Positions 1 through 9,638 of a DNA stretch of 64,000 nucleotides are shown here, one piece after another. Below the pieces are notes generated by a model. It ran no database searches. It had not been told where the DNA came from and saw only the letters and a program-made list of their open reading frames with translations. Origin of the DNA: Lentinus brumalis (taxonomy: Eukaryota > Basidiomycota > Agaricomycetes > Polyporales > Polyporaceae); assembly GCA_001792895.1 (NCBI GenBank), contig MARA01000055.1, forward strand, positions 1 to 64,000. The letters run 5' to 3'. Position 1 is the stretch's first letter. Each line of letters opens with the position of its first letter. Position numbers and translations under genes: made by a program.

Positions 1-104
1 ACCCTAACCTAACCCTAACCCTAACCCTAACCCTAACCTACCTAACCCTAACCCTAACCCTAACCCTAACCCTAACCCTAACCCTAACCCTAACCCTAAC
101 CCTA
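1..104. repeat. Telomere repeat (CCCTAA)n
   Basis: Almost perfect tandem CCCTAA units with two slightly shortened units near the outer end (CCTAA and CCTA variants). The C-rich strand reads 5'->3' from position 1, so this is a left chromosome end. TTAGGG on the other strand is the usual telomere of filamentous fungi. The repeat runs straight into coding sequence of a broken F-box gene with no visible subtelomeric satellite between them. Confidence 0.98.
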
Positions 105-661
105 AGCATTGGCCACACTCTCGGCCATGGCCGCACAGTTCCATCCAGCCCAGGTGAGCTGCAACGTCCGCACTGAGGGGAGGTGGCAGAGAAGGTCCGC
201 TATTTCCTGTGGAAAGTCAGACGAATCACGGCATGCAAGCCCGTCGATGTTGACAGAGTGCAGGCGAGCCGTGTGCCAGAACAGCTGCAGGCTCCCACTT
301 CTCGCGTATGGCACCTTCCACAGTAATGTGCGGAGGTTGGGAAAAAGGGCCTCGCCAGCGCGACGGAGGCCCAGAAGCTGCTGCACTCCGGTGGCCGGCA
401 TCGGAGGCTGGGGGTGTGTCTGCACATCGATGAACCGGATGAATTGGTAGACGGTGGGGGTGAGTATGCCCGCGGTCAGATGAGGCCTCGCCGCTGCTTC
501 CAGACTTGTATGTGAACACCACATTAGCTGGAGAGTAAGTGCAGCACTGGTGAGCAACTCACCTCTGCAGCTGCACGACCCTGGCTGTTATGAGCTGCTG
601 TGCCGGCAGCGACCAGTAACAGGCAGAGGCTGTAGATATTCTCCCATTGAATGCTGGTACC
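102..661 (-). pseudogene. F-box/LRR-type protein gene, C-terminal piece, cut by telomere and by LTR element
   Basis: Downstream piece of a minus-strand gene whose first exon start lies at 9639-9778, beyond the inserted retrotransposon. Reading continues in frame across the empty insertion site (through 661-571), then a likely small intron (GTGAGT at about 568, ending CTCCAG), then an open frame to 102. That frame contains LFPNLRTLLWKV and LPSVRTLQLTW, the leucine-rich pattern seen in basidiomycete F-box proteins after the F-box. The frame ends at a TAG made of the last coding bases plus the first telomere unit, so the true C-terminus is lost. Family assignment rests on pattern, not on a search. 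Confidence 0.6.
657..661. other. Target-site duplication, left copy (GTACC)
   Basis: GTACC immediately before the 5' LTR is repeated exactly at 9639-9643 immediately after the 3' LTR. A 5-bp duplication is normal for Ty3/gypsy integrases and fixes both ends of the element. Confidence 0.93.
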
Positions 662-1052
662 TGTAAGGAGTGCGGCGCTTCGACTACCGTATTAGGATAT
701 CGGCATACTCCATTAGGCATACGAGGCGCTCGCGCCTCGTCGGTCGCTATTTCTCTCCGACTGCTGGCAGTTTGACTTCCCCGTTTCTCTTCCGTTCCAC
801 TCAGTCCTTACTCAGCTTCTTCAATTTTCTACCCGAGTGTCTTCCGACCCTCGACCTTTGTTTGGTACTGTTTACATAGTCCGTAGTATATAAACCTGTA
901 CCTCCCGAGGCTGACGCCTCAGCTCTTCTAGATACGACTTTCACTACTCAACGTTCGTGTCTGAAGACTCCATCCGTGTCTCTCCGACGCCGTCGACCCT
1001 CAACTTCAAGCGTTTCACTCGAAGTCTCGTCGACCTTCTCGGAGACCTCACA
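662..1052 (+). repeat. 5' LTR (391 bp)
   Basis: Starts TGTAAGGAGTGC and ends ACCTCACA. It matches 9248-9638 over its whole length as far as I can read. It holds a TATA box at 887-894 and a cytosine/thymine-rich stretch downstream of it that would form the transcript start and R-U5 region. A 69-codon open frame inside each LTR is most likely meaningless. Confidence 0.95.
887..894 (+). promoter_or_regulatory. LTR TATA box (TATATAAA)
   Basis: TATATAAA in the 5' LTR, with a pyrimidine-rich stretch about 30 bases downstream that suits a fungal transcription start. The same box recurs at 9473-9480 in the 3' LTR, where it could drive outward transcription into the flanking F-box fragment in antisense. 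Confidence 0.7.
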
Positions 1053-1124
1053 TTTTTTTGAGTATCTTTTTTTTAGTATCTTGGTTACTAACGCCGCGGC
1101 TTGATCACCCGTGTGTTGTTAGAT

Positions 1125-3436
1125 ATGCCTGCGAACGTTAGGAAGACCACCAGCGTTCGGACGAGCTCTCGGACCTCGACGGAGGCGGCCGAAGCTCTCG
1201 CTCAATCGAACATCTTGGAAGCCACAGGTGAGCTTCTCAGTTCGATTTCTCTCCCTATTGCTCCCGATGGCCCCAGTCCGGCCCAGAATCTTCCTCCCCA
1301 CGTCGCCGCTGACCTCGAGCTGGCGGTGAAGTGGGGACTGGAGGATTATGGTCGGATCGCGGAGGAGGCGAGCAATGGGCGAGTGACTCGCAGGGCGCGC
1401 GACTTATGCGCGGGAGCGAGGCGGTGGACGTCGCCGCAACCATGGCGACGTACCGCGGACACCGAGGGATGCGCGAACGTACATCCGCAGCATCCCAGGT
1501 GAGCAGGACGACGGTGCGCGCCCATGAGGCACAGCACTCGGCGCTGCTTCGAAGGCAGGAGGGCGCGATGATCGCAGCCCCTCTGAAAGATGCAGAAGCT
1601 GCGCAGGAGGGCGAACGACTGGCCTCTTTGAAGGCCAAGCTCCTCTCGTTCCTCAATCCTGAGGTCGATACCAGGACTTGGAGGCTCGGCGTAGGAAAGC
1701 AGGTACGGGGATCTAACGGGCAGACCGCTACCGACCTCCCCAGCGCGACATCCGACGTTTCCCCGACATGGTTCGACTTGTGCAGTGACTCGGACCAGCT
1801 GGGACCCGTCCCGGAGAGTTGGGGAGTAGTGGTTTCAGACCGAAATGTACCTAGCTTACCGGCAATAGAACAGTCGGATCAGTCATTGATGGACGAGTTC
1901 TGGTACGATGTAGATAGCTCTCTCAGCGAGCAGAGCGAGTGCGATAGCGAAGAGGAAGTGCAGAAGGCCCTCGACACTGGGAAAATTGACTTCCATTCGC
2001 GCGATGGGTCTACGGGTATGGTACAAGCGTGGATTCGTGCAAACATGGCTGTAATCCACGAAGTGCGCTCAGATGCAGAGGACTTGAAGCCTTTGAAGTC
2101 ATCCGAGGCCTTCAATGAATCGCGACAGGGAAAGCACGTACCCCGTAGCTCGTCACAACGAGCCTTCCTTGCTCGCTTCGTCAGTGAGCAACCGGAATCC
2201 TCAAAATCCCATCATCCTTCCAGTGTCCCCGAGGCCGGGACAGGAGGGCGGGCTCGCGGTTCGCCAGCACCTGCACGGCAGAACGCTCCTGCAAAATTCC
2301 GACGTGAATCTTCGCAGGTCCCCGACGGAGGTTGGTTCCGTGCAACTACGGCCTCAGCGGGAGGGCGAGGACCTCCTAGCTCGTCCAGCTCGGATTCGAG
2401 TTCGAGCTCTGACTCGGGGTCGGACTCAAGCGAGTCGTCGGACAACAGCCTGCCATCGTCGGAGGAGGAAGAGGTCGATAGCTCAGAAAGTAGCAGCCAT
2501 GACGACCGGAAACGCGCAGCTGAGAAGCGCAAAAGGAAGCAGCAGAAAGCGGATCGCAAGCGCATGCGGAAGGCGATGTCTGGCGTTAAGATTAATACGC
2601 CGTCTCCATACAACGGGACCGCAGATCTCGATGTATTCGACAAGTGGACATATGAGGTAGATACCTGGGGAGAGCTGCATGGCCTTGATGACAGCTTGAT
2701 GCTCAAGCTCATCGCGCAGTTCCTGACTGGTAAAGCCAGCCAATTCTTCATGCGACATGTAGCTATGTGCCGGTCTGAATGGACGGTCAAGGGGCTCTAT
2801 GAAGCCCTGTTTGACTATTGCTTCCCGACTGATTACAAGGCAGACCTCCGCCACCAGCTCGAGCACTCGGAGCAGGGCGAACGGGAAACAGTCCGCGACT
2901 TCGTACGTAAAATTGAACACCTCGCTGCCCGTTTTCCGGACGTCACAGACGTGCAACTCGTGCACATCTTCTGGGAAGGTATCCACCTCCATCTCCGCGT
3001 CCACCTGATCGAGAAGGGATTCAATCCCGAAACGACTAAGCTTAGTCGATTAGTCAAGCACGCGGTGCGAAAGGAGGCGGCTCACCAACAAGCTTTGAAA
3101 GCTGAGCGAGCTTTCCAGGGCAAGGTCCCGGCCGTGCATGGGGCCGGTACGCGTCTCGTACCACAGGGCCGCAGCCCTGGAACCCGAAGGCGTCTGAAAA
3201 GCCAAGCGATTATCAGCCGCAGCGAAAGAAAGAAAACAACCAAGGCTCGTCGAAGGAGCGAACCGTACGTCCCAGCTCGTCGTCTGCCACTCCTGAACGG
3301 CGGGAACGGCGGAATCAGCTGTCGAAGGAGGAGTTACAGCGGCTGCGAGCAGAAGGGCGGTGCTTCGCGTGTCATGAGACGGGTCATGAGAGCAGGAATT
3401 GCCCAGCCCGAAAACGCGCTAAGGCCCCTAAGATGA
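1125..3436 (+). CDS. gag: Gag polyprotein of the complete gypsy element
   Basis: Structural protein of the retrotransposon particle. The likely start is ATG 1125; that frame stays open to 1502, while the main Gag frame (open from 1331 to 3436) carries the rest, so the reading frame shifts by -1 between 1331 and 1502. The middle has a long Ser/Asp/Glu-rich low-complexity stretch (about 2390-2500), then a conserved capsid-like region at about 2590-3110 with motifs such as YNGTADLDVFDKW and FLTGKASQFF, typical of Ty3/gypsy Gag. A CCHC zinc knuckle (C-x2-C-x4-H-x4-C, 3361-3402) is not in this frame but in the next one, continuous with pol, so a second -1 shift falls between 3106 and about 3360. 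The tail of this frame after about 3150 is therefore probably not real protein. Confidence 0.8.
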
Positions 3437-5640
3437 ATGCTAGTTCAGTACGCTTTACTCAATTAGAAACGCTTGCGGAGCAAGCTCGGGAGGCCGACGC
3501 CGCAGGTATTCGCGTATCTTCCGTTCGTTTCTGCACCCGTAGCCACGCAGCCTCGGGTGCTCTGGACGAGCGGACTCTCGCGGACGAGGACGAGTGTATT
3601 GAGTACCTGAGGGCCCTGTTCTTCAGTTTCTACGATCCCCAAGTCGCACGGAAGGCCGGACTAGCCCCTGAGGATCGAGTCACGGTCTCGCCCTATGGAG
3701 ACGATAGCTTTGAAGTTACTGATTGGCTTGCGCCCAAAGGATTGCCATCGGACTATCTGGTGACTCGTCAGCAGCTGGCGGACCCTGACTGGGGCGTACC
3801 TGAGATCATTCAGGCAGAGTGGAATAATTGGATCACCATACCGCCCAGACCGGAGTGGGGTACTGGCTTTCCGCCGTGCGATGCCGAGGACACGGCTCAC
3901 CCAGCTTTGTACTGGCTGCGAGCTCACGTTGCAGCTCAGCTCGAGGCCGCCTATCCAGATCGGCCAGAACGGGACAAGTTAGTCGTGATACAGCCACACC
4001 CGCTGGGATATGAGGTCTACTCGCCGTGGCTGAAGGAAGACCGGTATGTCCTAACACACGCCGAAGTTAAGGAGCCGACGTTCGACCCTCGAGCAGTCAC
4101 GCAACTGGTCCTTGATGGGTATACTGCACGGGACCTGCGCGAGCATGCTCGTATCAATACGAGACGCGTCCAACGCCGTCAGGCGTTACTGCTCGGGGCG
4201 ATCCGTCCCGGTAAGAGGTCTAAGGGCCCGGCTAAGGCCACGAAACCTGCGCCAACTGGCAAGCAAATCAGTGCGATTGAGCGGAATGCTATGAAGCCTA
4301 AAGACTTCACGCGCACCGTTCCAATGCCCGTGGTCGTCAGCGCAACGGTGAATGGCCATGCTGTGCGAGCCCTTCTAGACACCGGTTCCATGGCGGACTT
4401 CTTGTCTACGACAATAGCCGATCAATTGAAGCTTGAGCTCGAAGTACTCGCAAAACCTTTACCTGTGCAACTAGCAGTACATGGCTCGAGGTCGAGTATA
4501 AATTGTTGTACGACTGTCGACTTCGGGTATCAAGAGATAGCCTGCAAACGGCGATTCGACGTGGTTAATCTCGACGACTACGATCTAATACTAGGCACAC
4601 CTTTCTTCTTCCAGCACCAAATCGCCATTGGCCTGAATCCAGTTCGTGTCTCAGTGGGATCGGTCGACCCAGTGCCAGTTCGAGGAGTGGAGACCGCGGT
4701 GATAACTTCAGCCGCGGCAGATCTTCTGGAGGGCGAGCTTGAGAAGCTTCGAGAGGAGCTGCGTCGGGAGGCTGCGGACTTGTGTCAGGATGGGGCTAGG
4801 GCGGAGTTACCGCCGCTTCGTGCTGTAAACCACACAATCCCATTAATAGACGAACATAAAGTTTATTCTTGGCGACCGTCTCGGTGTCCGGACGCATTGA
4901 AACCGCTCTGGAAAGAGAAGTTAGCAGCGTATACTGAGTCTAAGCGATGGCAGATGTCACCTGGGACGAACGCTTGTCCTATGCTCATGATACCGAAGCC
5001 TCCGCGAGAAGATGGTGTCTTGCGATTGCGAACGGTCGTGGACAAGCGACAGCAGAATGCAAACACCTATAAGCTTGCTGCGCCGTTGCCTGACATCGAG
5101 GGCATTCTGCGTAATGTGGTTAAGCATAAATACCGCAGCATCATAGACGGGAAGGATGCGTACGAGCAAATACGGGTGATACCAGAGCACGTCCCTCGAA
5201 CCTTGTTCATGACGCCGGATGGCACCATGGTCAGCCTGGTCCTACAGCAGGGAGATATCAATGGACCGGCGACTTACCAGATGGTTATGAACCATGTGTT
5301 CGGACCGTACATTGGCGTGTTTATGGATGTTTATCTAGATGATATCGTCATATATTCGGACACCATAGAGGACCATATGAAGCACGTACGACTCGTTTTT
5401 GACGTGCTGCGGAAGGAGCGGTTCTTTCTCGGTGCCGATAAGATGCACTTCTTCGCCAGGAAGCTGAAAATCCTTGGCCACATCATCGACGAACAAGGGA
5501 TCGCTATGGACCCACACAAGGTCGATAGCGTCATGAACTGGAAAGTACCGACAAATCGCAGCTTGCTGAGCAGCTTTCTGGGTGCGGTCAGCTATCTCGC
5601 ACCAAATTGCGAAGGCATTCGCATCCCTATGGGGTGTTAG
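3433..5640 (+). CDS. pol: Pol part 1: protease and reverse transcriptase
   Basis: The frame is actually open from 3106, so it also contains the nucleocapsid zinc knuckle at 3361-3402. An aspartic protease follows with the catalytic LLDTGS at about 4370-4390 and the partner ILGTPF near 4590. The reverse transcriptase spans about 4800-5600, with the catalytic YLDD at 5331-5342 and downstream LGHIID. The frame stops at TAG 5638-5640, exactly where RT should connect to RNase H. A run of four G at 5631-5634 precedes the stop, and the following domain is in the -1 frame. This looks like one missing G rather than a genuine end. Start at ATG 3433 is only the first Met after the zinc knuckle. Confidence 0.88.
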   Translation: MNASSVRFTQLETLAEQAREADAAGIRVSSVRFCTRSHAASGALDERTLADEDECIEYLRALFFSFYDPQVARKAGLAPEDRVTVSPYGDDSFEVTDWLAPKGLPSDYLVTRQQLADPDWGVPEIIQAEWNNWITIPPRPEWGTGFPPCDAEDTAHPALYWLRAHVAAQLEAAYPDRPERDKLVVIQPHPLGYEVYSPWLKEDRYVLTHAEVKEPTFDPRAVTQLVLDGYTARDLREHARINTRRVQRRQALLLGAIRPGKRSKGPAKATKPAPTGKQISAIERNAMKPKDFTRTVPMPVVVSATVNGHAVRALLDTGSMADFLSTTIADQLKLELEVLAKPLPVQLAVHGSRSSINCCTTVDFGYQEIACKRRFDVVNLDDYDLILGTPFFFQHQIAIGLNPVRVSVGSVDPVPVRGVETAVITSAAADLLEGELEKLREELRREAADLCQDGARAELPPLRAVNHTIPLIDEHKVYSWRPSRCPDALKPLWKEKLAAYTESKRWQMSPGTNACPMLMIPKPPREDGVLRLRTVVDKRQQNANTYKLAAPLPDIEGILRNVVKHKYRSIIDGKDAYEQIRVIPEHVPRTLFMTPDGTMVSLVLQQGDINGPATYQMVMNHVFGPYIGVFMDVYLDDIVIYSDTIEDHMKHVRLVFDVLRKERFFLGADKMHFFARKLKILGHIIDEQGIAMDPHKVDSVMNWKVPTNRSLLSSFLGAVSYLAPNCEGIRIPMGC

Positions 5641-8135
5641 CTCCACTGACCGGAAGCACAAAGGTCTGGAATTGGACTGCGACGCACCAGCGTGCGTTCG
5701 AGCAAGTCAAGGCCAGCGTCCATAAATGGCGGAATAATCGCCGGGTGGCTCTTGACTATTCGGATACGGCCCCGGCCATAAACCTCGTTACGGACGCGTC
5801 CATGACGGGAGCAAGCGGATATGTCTGTCAAGGCGACGATCTTCGCACCGCTAAGGTTGTGGTGTTCTGGTCCGGAAAGTTCAACTCTGCTCAGCAGAAT
5901 TATCCCGTGCATGAACAGGAGCTGCTAGCGATTGTAGAGTCGTTGAAACGGTTCCGTCCCATCCTGTACGGCACGACTTTCCGTATCTGCACTGATCATC
6001 AGGCCCTGGAGCATTTGATGCGTCAAAAGCACCTGTCACCACGTCAACACAGGTGGATTGACGTCTTGAACGAGTTCAAGTTCACGATACATTACATACC
6101 TGGCGAGACGAACGTCTTAGCTGACGCTCTATCTAGGCTGTACAGCGACGAGCCCCTGGGCATCGAACGCGCGGAGTCGGAGTATGTTGGGGATGATGGT
6201 GCTGGCGTGCCGCAGATGGCTCAAGCTCTGGAGGTCCTGCGTCCGGTGTACACGGGAGCCGCGGCGATTATTGACTTCGCTCCGAGGCGGTCCTCTCGTC
6301 TGCAGTCCAAAGGACGCATCCCTGGTCAGTATCGCAATCTGCATCTGGGCAGGCCGGTCAGTACACTCCTTGCCCCCGTGGACGGACAAGAGGTGCCTAC
6401 CGGAAATGCGGGGCCTGAACAAGCACGGGAATCGCACACTGGACCTCCGCAGGAACACTCTTCGGACCACATGCATGACTTCTCCGACGAAGATGTGTCG
6501 CAGGAAGCGGACGTCGCCCGACGCGACATTATTGGAGAAGCGGCGACCGAGGATGCTGAGCGCACGCTGACGGGAGGGCACGAACTAGTCTCGACTGCAA
6601 GTGAGTTGGGTATGCGCCTTCCGGGCGATCTGCGTGGTCGCTATGTCGAGGACGCGTACTTCAAAAAGATAATACGGTCGCCCGCGCAATTCCCGCACTT
6701 CCAGTACACGGACGGGCTCTTGTATCAGAAAGACGGGGCGGTATACCGTCTCTGTATCCCGGATATCTTGGTGGGCTCGCGACGCCTGCGAGAAATACTT
6801 CTGCGTCATGCGCACTCGTTGTTGGCACACCTGGGACATAAGAAGACATTAGAACTCTTGCGTACCGAGGTATGGTGGCCAGAAATGACCTCGGACGCGG
6901 CGGCTTACTGTCGGACCTGCGCAGTTTGTGCTACAACGAAGTCGGTCACCATGAAGCCGATGGGACTTCTTCGGCCTTTGCCTGTACCGCGGCGACCGTG
7001 GCAATACATTGCGCTGGATTTCGTCGGCCCGCTACCGCTCTCTAAGAACCGCAACGGCTCGTTCGACATGATCTGCGTGATTATTGATCAGTTGACTTCT
7101 ATGGTGCACCTGGTGCCAACTAAGCAGACGTACGGAGCTGCGGACATTGCGGAAGTAGTCTTCGATCATGTATACAAGCTACACGGGCTGCCTGAGCGTA
7201 TTATTAGCGACCGCGACACGCTCTTCACTAGCACCTTCTGGCGCAGACTGCACGACTTACTCGGGACGGAACTTCGCTTGTCCTCGGCCTACCATCCGCA
7301 GACTGACGGAGCTACAGAGCGAGCGAATCGCACGATGACGCAAATGCTTCGGCAGTGCGTCCGTCCGGACCAGCGTGACTGGGCGCAGAGGCTGCCGGGC
7401 ATCGAATTAGCTATGAACATGGCTAGGTCAGATACAACGGGATTCTCACCATTCTACCTGAATTACGGACGCATGCCGCGCTCGTTGATATGGGAGAATG
7501 ACAGCGAGTACCCCGGCGTGCAAGTATTTGCGCAGCGCATGAAGGAGGCTCTTATGGCCGCGCACGACGCTATCATTGCTGCGCGCACTTCACAGGTGGT
7601 CCAGGCGAACAAACATCGCCGTCCTGCGATGTTCAAAGAAGGGGATTTTGTCTATTTGTCTACTAAGAACCTGAGTATACCTACAGGTCGAGCAAGGAAG
7701 CTCGTACCAAAATACTTGGGGCCCTTCCGCATCGTACAGGTTCTCTCGGAGGGCGCGACGTACAAGTTGGACTTGTCCGAAGAATTGCGGGCCCGTGGCA
7801 TTCACAACGCGTTCCATGCGTCCCTGCTGCGTCCGCATTACCCGAGCGATGATCGACGTTTCCCCGGCAGACAGTTCCACCAAGTTCCTGGATTTGGGGA
7901 GCAGCCACGGGAGTGGGCAGTCGATCGTATCATATCTCACGTAGGTACTGGGACGGACACTGAATTTGAGATTCAGTGGTCAACGGGAGACGTTACGTGG
8001 GCCCCGTACCATGATATAAAGCACCTCCAAGTGCTTTCCGAGTATTTCGAAGCGTTAGGAGTGTCGGGTGCGAGGCAGTTGCGAGCCCGCGCAGCGCCGA
8101 ACTCCGCTCGATCTGCTACCTCGGGACTCGATTGA
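5607..8135 (+). CDS. pol: Pol part 2: RNase H, integrase and chromodomain-like tail
   Basis: Starts with the RT-RNase H connection (LAPLTG), then Ty3-type RNase H with TDAS near 5790, QELLAIVE and DHQALE, ending LADALSRL. An acidic linker follows. The integrase has an HHCC zinc domain (HAHSLLAHLGH...CRTCAVC, 6808-6935) and a DDE core with aspartates in ALDFVGPL (about 7015) and SDRDTLF (about 7208) and glutamate in TERANR (about 7317). A GPFRIV module and a C-terminal chromodomain-like segment follow (AVDRIISH to YFEALG, about 7915-8060), used in chromoviruses to direct integration to marked chromatin. It belongs to the same polyprotein as part 1 after a -1 frame change at 5631-5634. Confidence 0.92.
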   Translation: MRRHSHPYGVLAPLTGSTKVWNWTATHQRAFEQVKASVHKWRNNRRVALDYSDTAPAINLVTDASMTGASGYVCQGDDLRTAKVVVFWSGKFNSAQQNYPVHEQELLAIVESLKRFRPILYGTTFRICTDHQALEHLMRQKHLSPRQHRWIDVLNEFKFTIHYIPGETNVLADALSRLYSDEPLGIERAESEYVGDDGAGVPQMAQALEVLRPVYTGAAAIIDFAPRRSSRLQSKGRIPGQYRNLHLGRPVSTLLAPVDGQEVPTGNAGPEQARESHTGPPQEHSSDHMHDFSDEDVSQEADVARRDIIGEAATEDAERTLTGGHELVSTASELGMRLPGDLRGRYVEDAYFKKIIRSPAQFPHFQYTDGLLYQKDGAVYRLCIPDILVGSRRLREILLRHAHSLLAHLGHKKTLELLRTEVWWPEMTSDAAAYCRTCAVCATTKSVTMKPMGLLRPLPVPRRPWQYIALDFVGPLPLSKNRNGSFDMICVIIDQLTSMVHLVPTKQTYGAADIAEVVFDHVYKLHGLPERIISDRDTLFTSTFWRRLHDLLGTELRLSSAYHPQTDGATERANRTMTQMLRQCVRPDQRDWAQRLPGIELAMNMARSDTTGFSPFYLNYGRMPRSLIWENDSEYPGVQVFAQRMKEALMAAHDAIIAARTSQVVQANKHRRPAMFKEGDFVYLSTKNLSIPTGRARKLVPKYLGPFRIVQVLSEGATYKLDLSEELRARGIHNAFHASLLRPHYPSDDRRFPGRQFHQVPGFGEQPREWAVDRIISHVGTGTDTEFEIQWSTGDVTWAPYHDIKHLQVLSEYFEALGVSGARQLRARAAPNSARSATSGLD

Positions 8136-8264
8136 ACTGACTCCTGTCATGGGGTCGGTGACGTCCAGGTGGCGGCGGTCTTGCTCCGATGCGCGAATGT
8201 CGGCTGGAACGTTCGAGGACGTTATCTGCAGAAAATCTCTTCGCGTCAGTACGACGGACAGACG

Positions 8265-8273
8265 GATATAAGG
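8265..8273 (+). promoter_or_regulatory. Possible internal promoter before the third ORF
   Basis: GATATAAGG sits about 70 bases before ATG 8337, with a CT-rich tract (CACTCTCTCTCTGC) just before the start codon. This is the arrangement of a typical fungal RNA polymerase II promoter and leader. It could let the extra ORF be expressed apart from gag-pol. Suggestive only. Confidence 0.3.
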
Positions 8274-8336
8274 AACCCGCCAGGACTGGGGGACGGGCGA
8301 CGCATCGTACATTCACTCTCTCTCTGCTCGTCTTCC

Positions 8337-9185
8337 ATGTCTGCAGTTCCGAACCACTACAATGCCGACGATCGCCTTCGCTGGGAGCGCTACGCGACCG
8401 CCTTGCAAGCTTATGGTTCTGGAAAGGGGCCGCACCCCGGTGACCCTCCGTCGGGCTATCGCGAGGTCTTCAAGATCGCCCAGCGTTACGCGCCGGTGCC
8501 AGAAGACTACCCCGCACCAGTCCAGCCTCAGCCCGTGCCGCAACACGCGCTCGCAGGGGTGAACATGAGCGACGGGGCCTTCAACGCCTTACTGGCGCAT
8601 ACGGCCGCGGTCAACGCGCAGTTCGTCGCGCTTCAGACCAAGATGCTGTCCGACGCTCGCCCAGCCAGACCGTCGATGCCATATAGACGTGGCCGAGGCG
8701 GGGGACCTCCTTCTGGGAGACGGGGACCGCGACTAGTGGGTGAGTACTCACATTCAGATCCTACTGCCGTCGCCGTGTGTCCTCAAGACGACACGCCCTT
8801 AGACCGCGTCTCGGGCTCCCTCTCTCCGGTTTCCGGACCCTCCAAGCGCAAGCGTGGACGTAGGGGCGGCAGCGGCCGCGGCCGTGTTCGTATGGATGAC
8901 CACCAGGTCGCTCAGGAGACGCGCACGGACCAGGAGGATCAGGGGCTCGCTGGCCCGACCGGTACGTTGTCCGTCTTGGACTTCATGCAGGTCGTTGTTG
9001 ACCAATTTGCGGCGATGCTTCCGGTTTCAGACGGTGCTGACACGGCACTTGCGGCGACTGTCGATGGTGGCGAGCCTCAACAGCCGACGACCGAAGCTCC
9101 ACCCGAACACGATGCAATGGTCGACACAGAGTTCCATATGGAGGTCGAGCAGTACGGCCAGGGTGAGGATGCGGTGGCATACTGA
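8337..9185 (+). CDS. Extra ORF 3' of pol in the gypsy element (282 aa), function unknown
   Basis: A separate frame between pol and the 3' LTR, in the position env occupies in retroviruses. ATG 8337 is chosen because it follows a TATA-like box and a CT tract; the frame is open further upstream to 8169. The protein has no signal peptide or membrane segment, so it is not an envelope glycoprotein. Visible parts: an N-terminal region with W and Y residues (DRLRWERYATALQAYGSG), a proline-rich stretch, two basic Arg/Gly-rich patches (RRGRGGGPPSGRRG and KRKRGRRGGSGRGR) suited to nucleic-acid binding, and an acidic C-terminus. The two patches resemble RGG boxes. The frame survives intact although gag-pol frames are broken, so it may be under selection or free of sequencing errors. 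Confidence 0.6.
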   Translation: MSAVPNHYNADDRLRWERYATALQAYGSGKGPHPGDPPSGYREVFKIAQRYAPVPEDYPAPVQPQPVPQHALAGVNMSDGAFNALLAHTAAVNAQFVALQTKMLSDARPARPSMPYRRGRGGGPPSGRRGPRLVGEYSHSDPTAVAVCPQDDTPLDRVSGSLSPVSGPSKRKRGRRGGSGRGRVRMDDHQVAQETRTDQEDQGLAGPTGTLSVLDFMQVVVDQFAAMLPVSDGADTALAATVDGGEPQQPTTEAPPEHDAMVDTEFHMEVEQYGQGEDAVAY

Positions 9186-9237
9186 TGGCCACCGGTAGTT
9201 CGTCGCACCGTAGGAGTTGGTCTCGTTACACGAGCCC

Positions 9238-9247
9238 GGAGGGCGGA
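9238..9247 (+). other. Polypurine tract of the gypsy element
   Basis: GGAGGGCGGA directly abuts the TG of the 3' LTR. It is purine except for one C. Position and composition fit the plus-strand primer. Confidence 0.6.
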
Positions 9248-9638
9248 TGTAAGGAGTGCGGCGCTTCGACTACCGTATTAGGATATCGGCATACTCCATT
9301 AGGCATACGAGGCGCTCGCGCCTCGTCGGTCGCTATTTCTCTCCGACTGCTGGCAGTTTGACTTCCCCGTTTCTCTTCCGTTCCACTCAGTCCTTACTCA
9401 GCTTCTTCAATTTTCTACCCGAGTGTCTTCCGACCCTCGACCTTTGTTTGGTACTGTTTACATAGTCCGTAGTATATAAACCTGTACCTCCCGAGGCTGA
9501 CGCCTCAGCTCTTCTAGATACGACTTTCACTACTCAACGTTCGTGTCTGAAGACTCCATCCGTGTCTCTCCGACGCCGTCGACCCTCAACTTCAAGCGTT
9601 TCACTCGAAGTCTCGTCGACCTTCTCGGAGACCTCACA
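9248..9638 (+). repeat. 3' LTR (391 bp)
   Basis: Same length and, by eye, the same sequence as 662-1052. It is followed at 9639 by the second GTACC. Confidence 0.95.

Larger units (their letters stand above)
662..9638 (+). mobile_element. Complete Ty3/gypsy chromovirus-type LTR retrotransposon (8,977 bp)
   Basis: Two 391-bp LTRs with TG...CA ends, a purine tract before the 3' LTR, a perfect 5-bp target duplication, and internal order gag, protease, RT, RNase H, integrase, chromodomain-like tail, then an additional ORF. RT before integrase places it in Ty3/gypsy. The LTR copies appear identical base for base, so insertion is recent. No classical tRNA primer site abuts the 5' LTR; a T-rich spacer (1053-1081) is followed by TGG at 1082, which is only a weak candidate. 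The element sits antisense inside an F-box gene. Coding frames change three times, each by -1; see gag and pol entries. Confidence 0.95.

Noticed and set aside
670..879. 69-codon frame in each LTR
   Set aside because: Identical in both copies only because the LTRs are identical; no leader or motif.
1082..1100. TGGTTACTAACGCC as the primer site of the complete gypsy element
   Set aside because: It starts with TGG but lies 29 bases after the LTR and does not parse as the complement of a tRNA 3' end. Left unassigned.
3200..3260. Programmed -1 frameshift between gag and pol
   Set aside because: A-rich stretches such as GAAAGAAAGAAAACAAC exist, but none forms a proper X-XXY-YYZ heptamer in the gag frame, and the knuckle position makes a lost base likelier.
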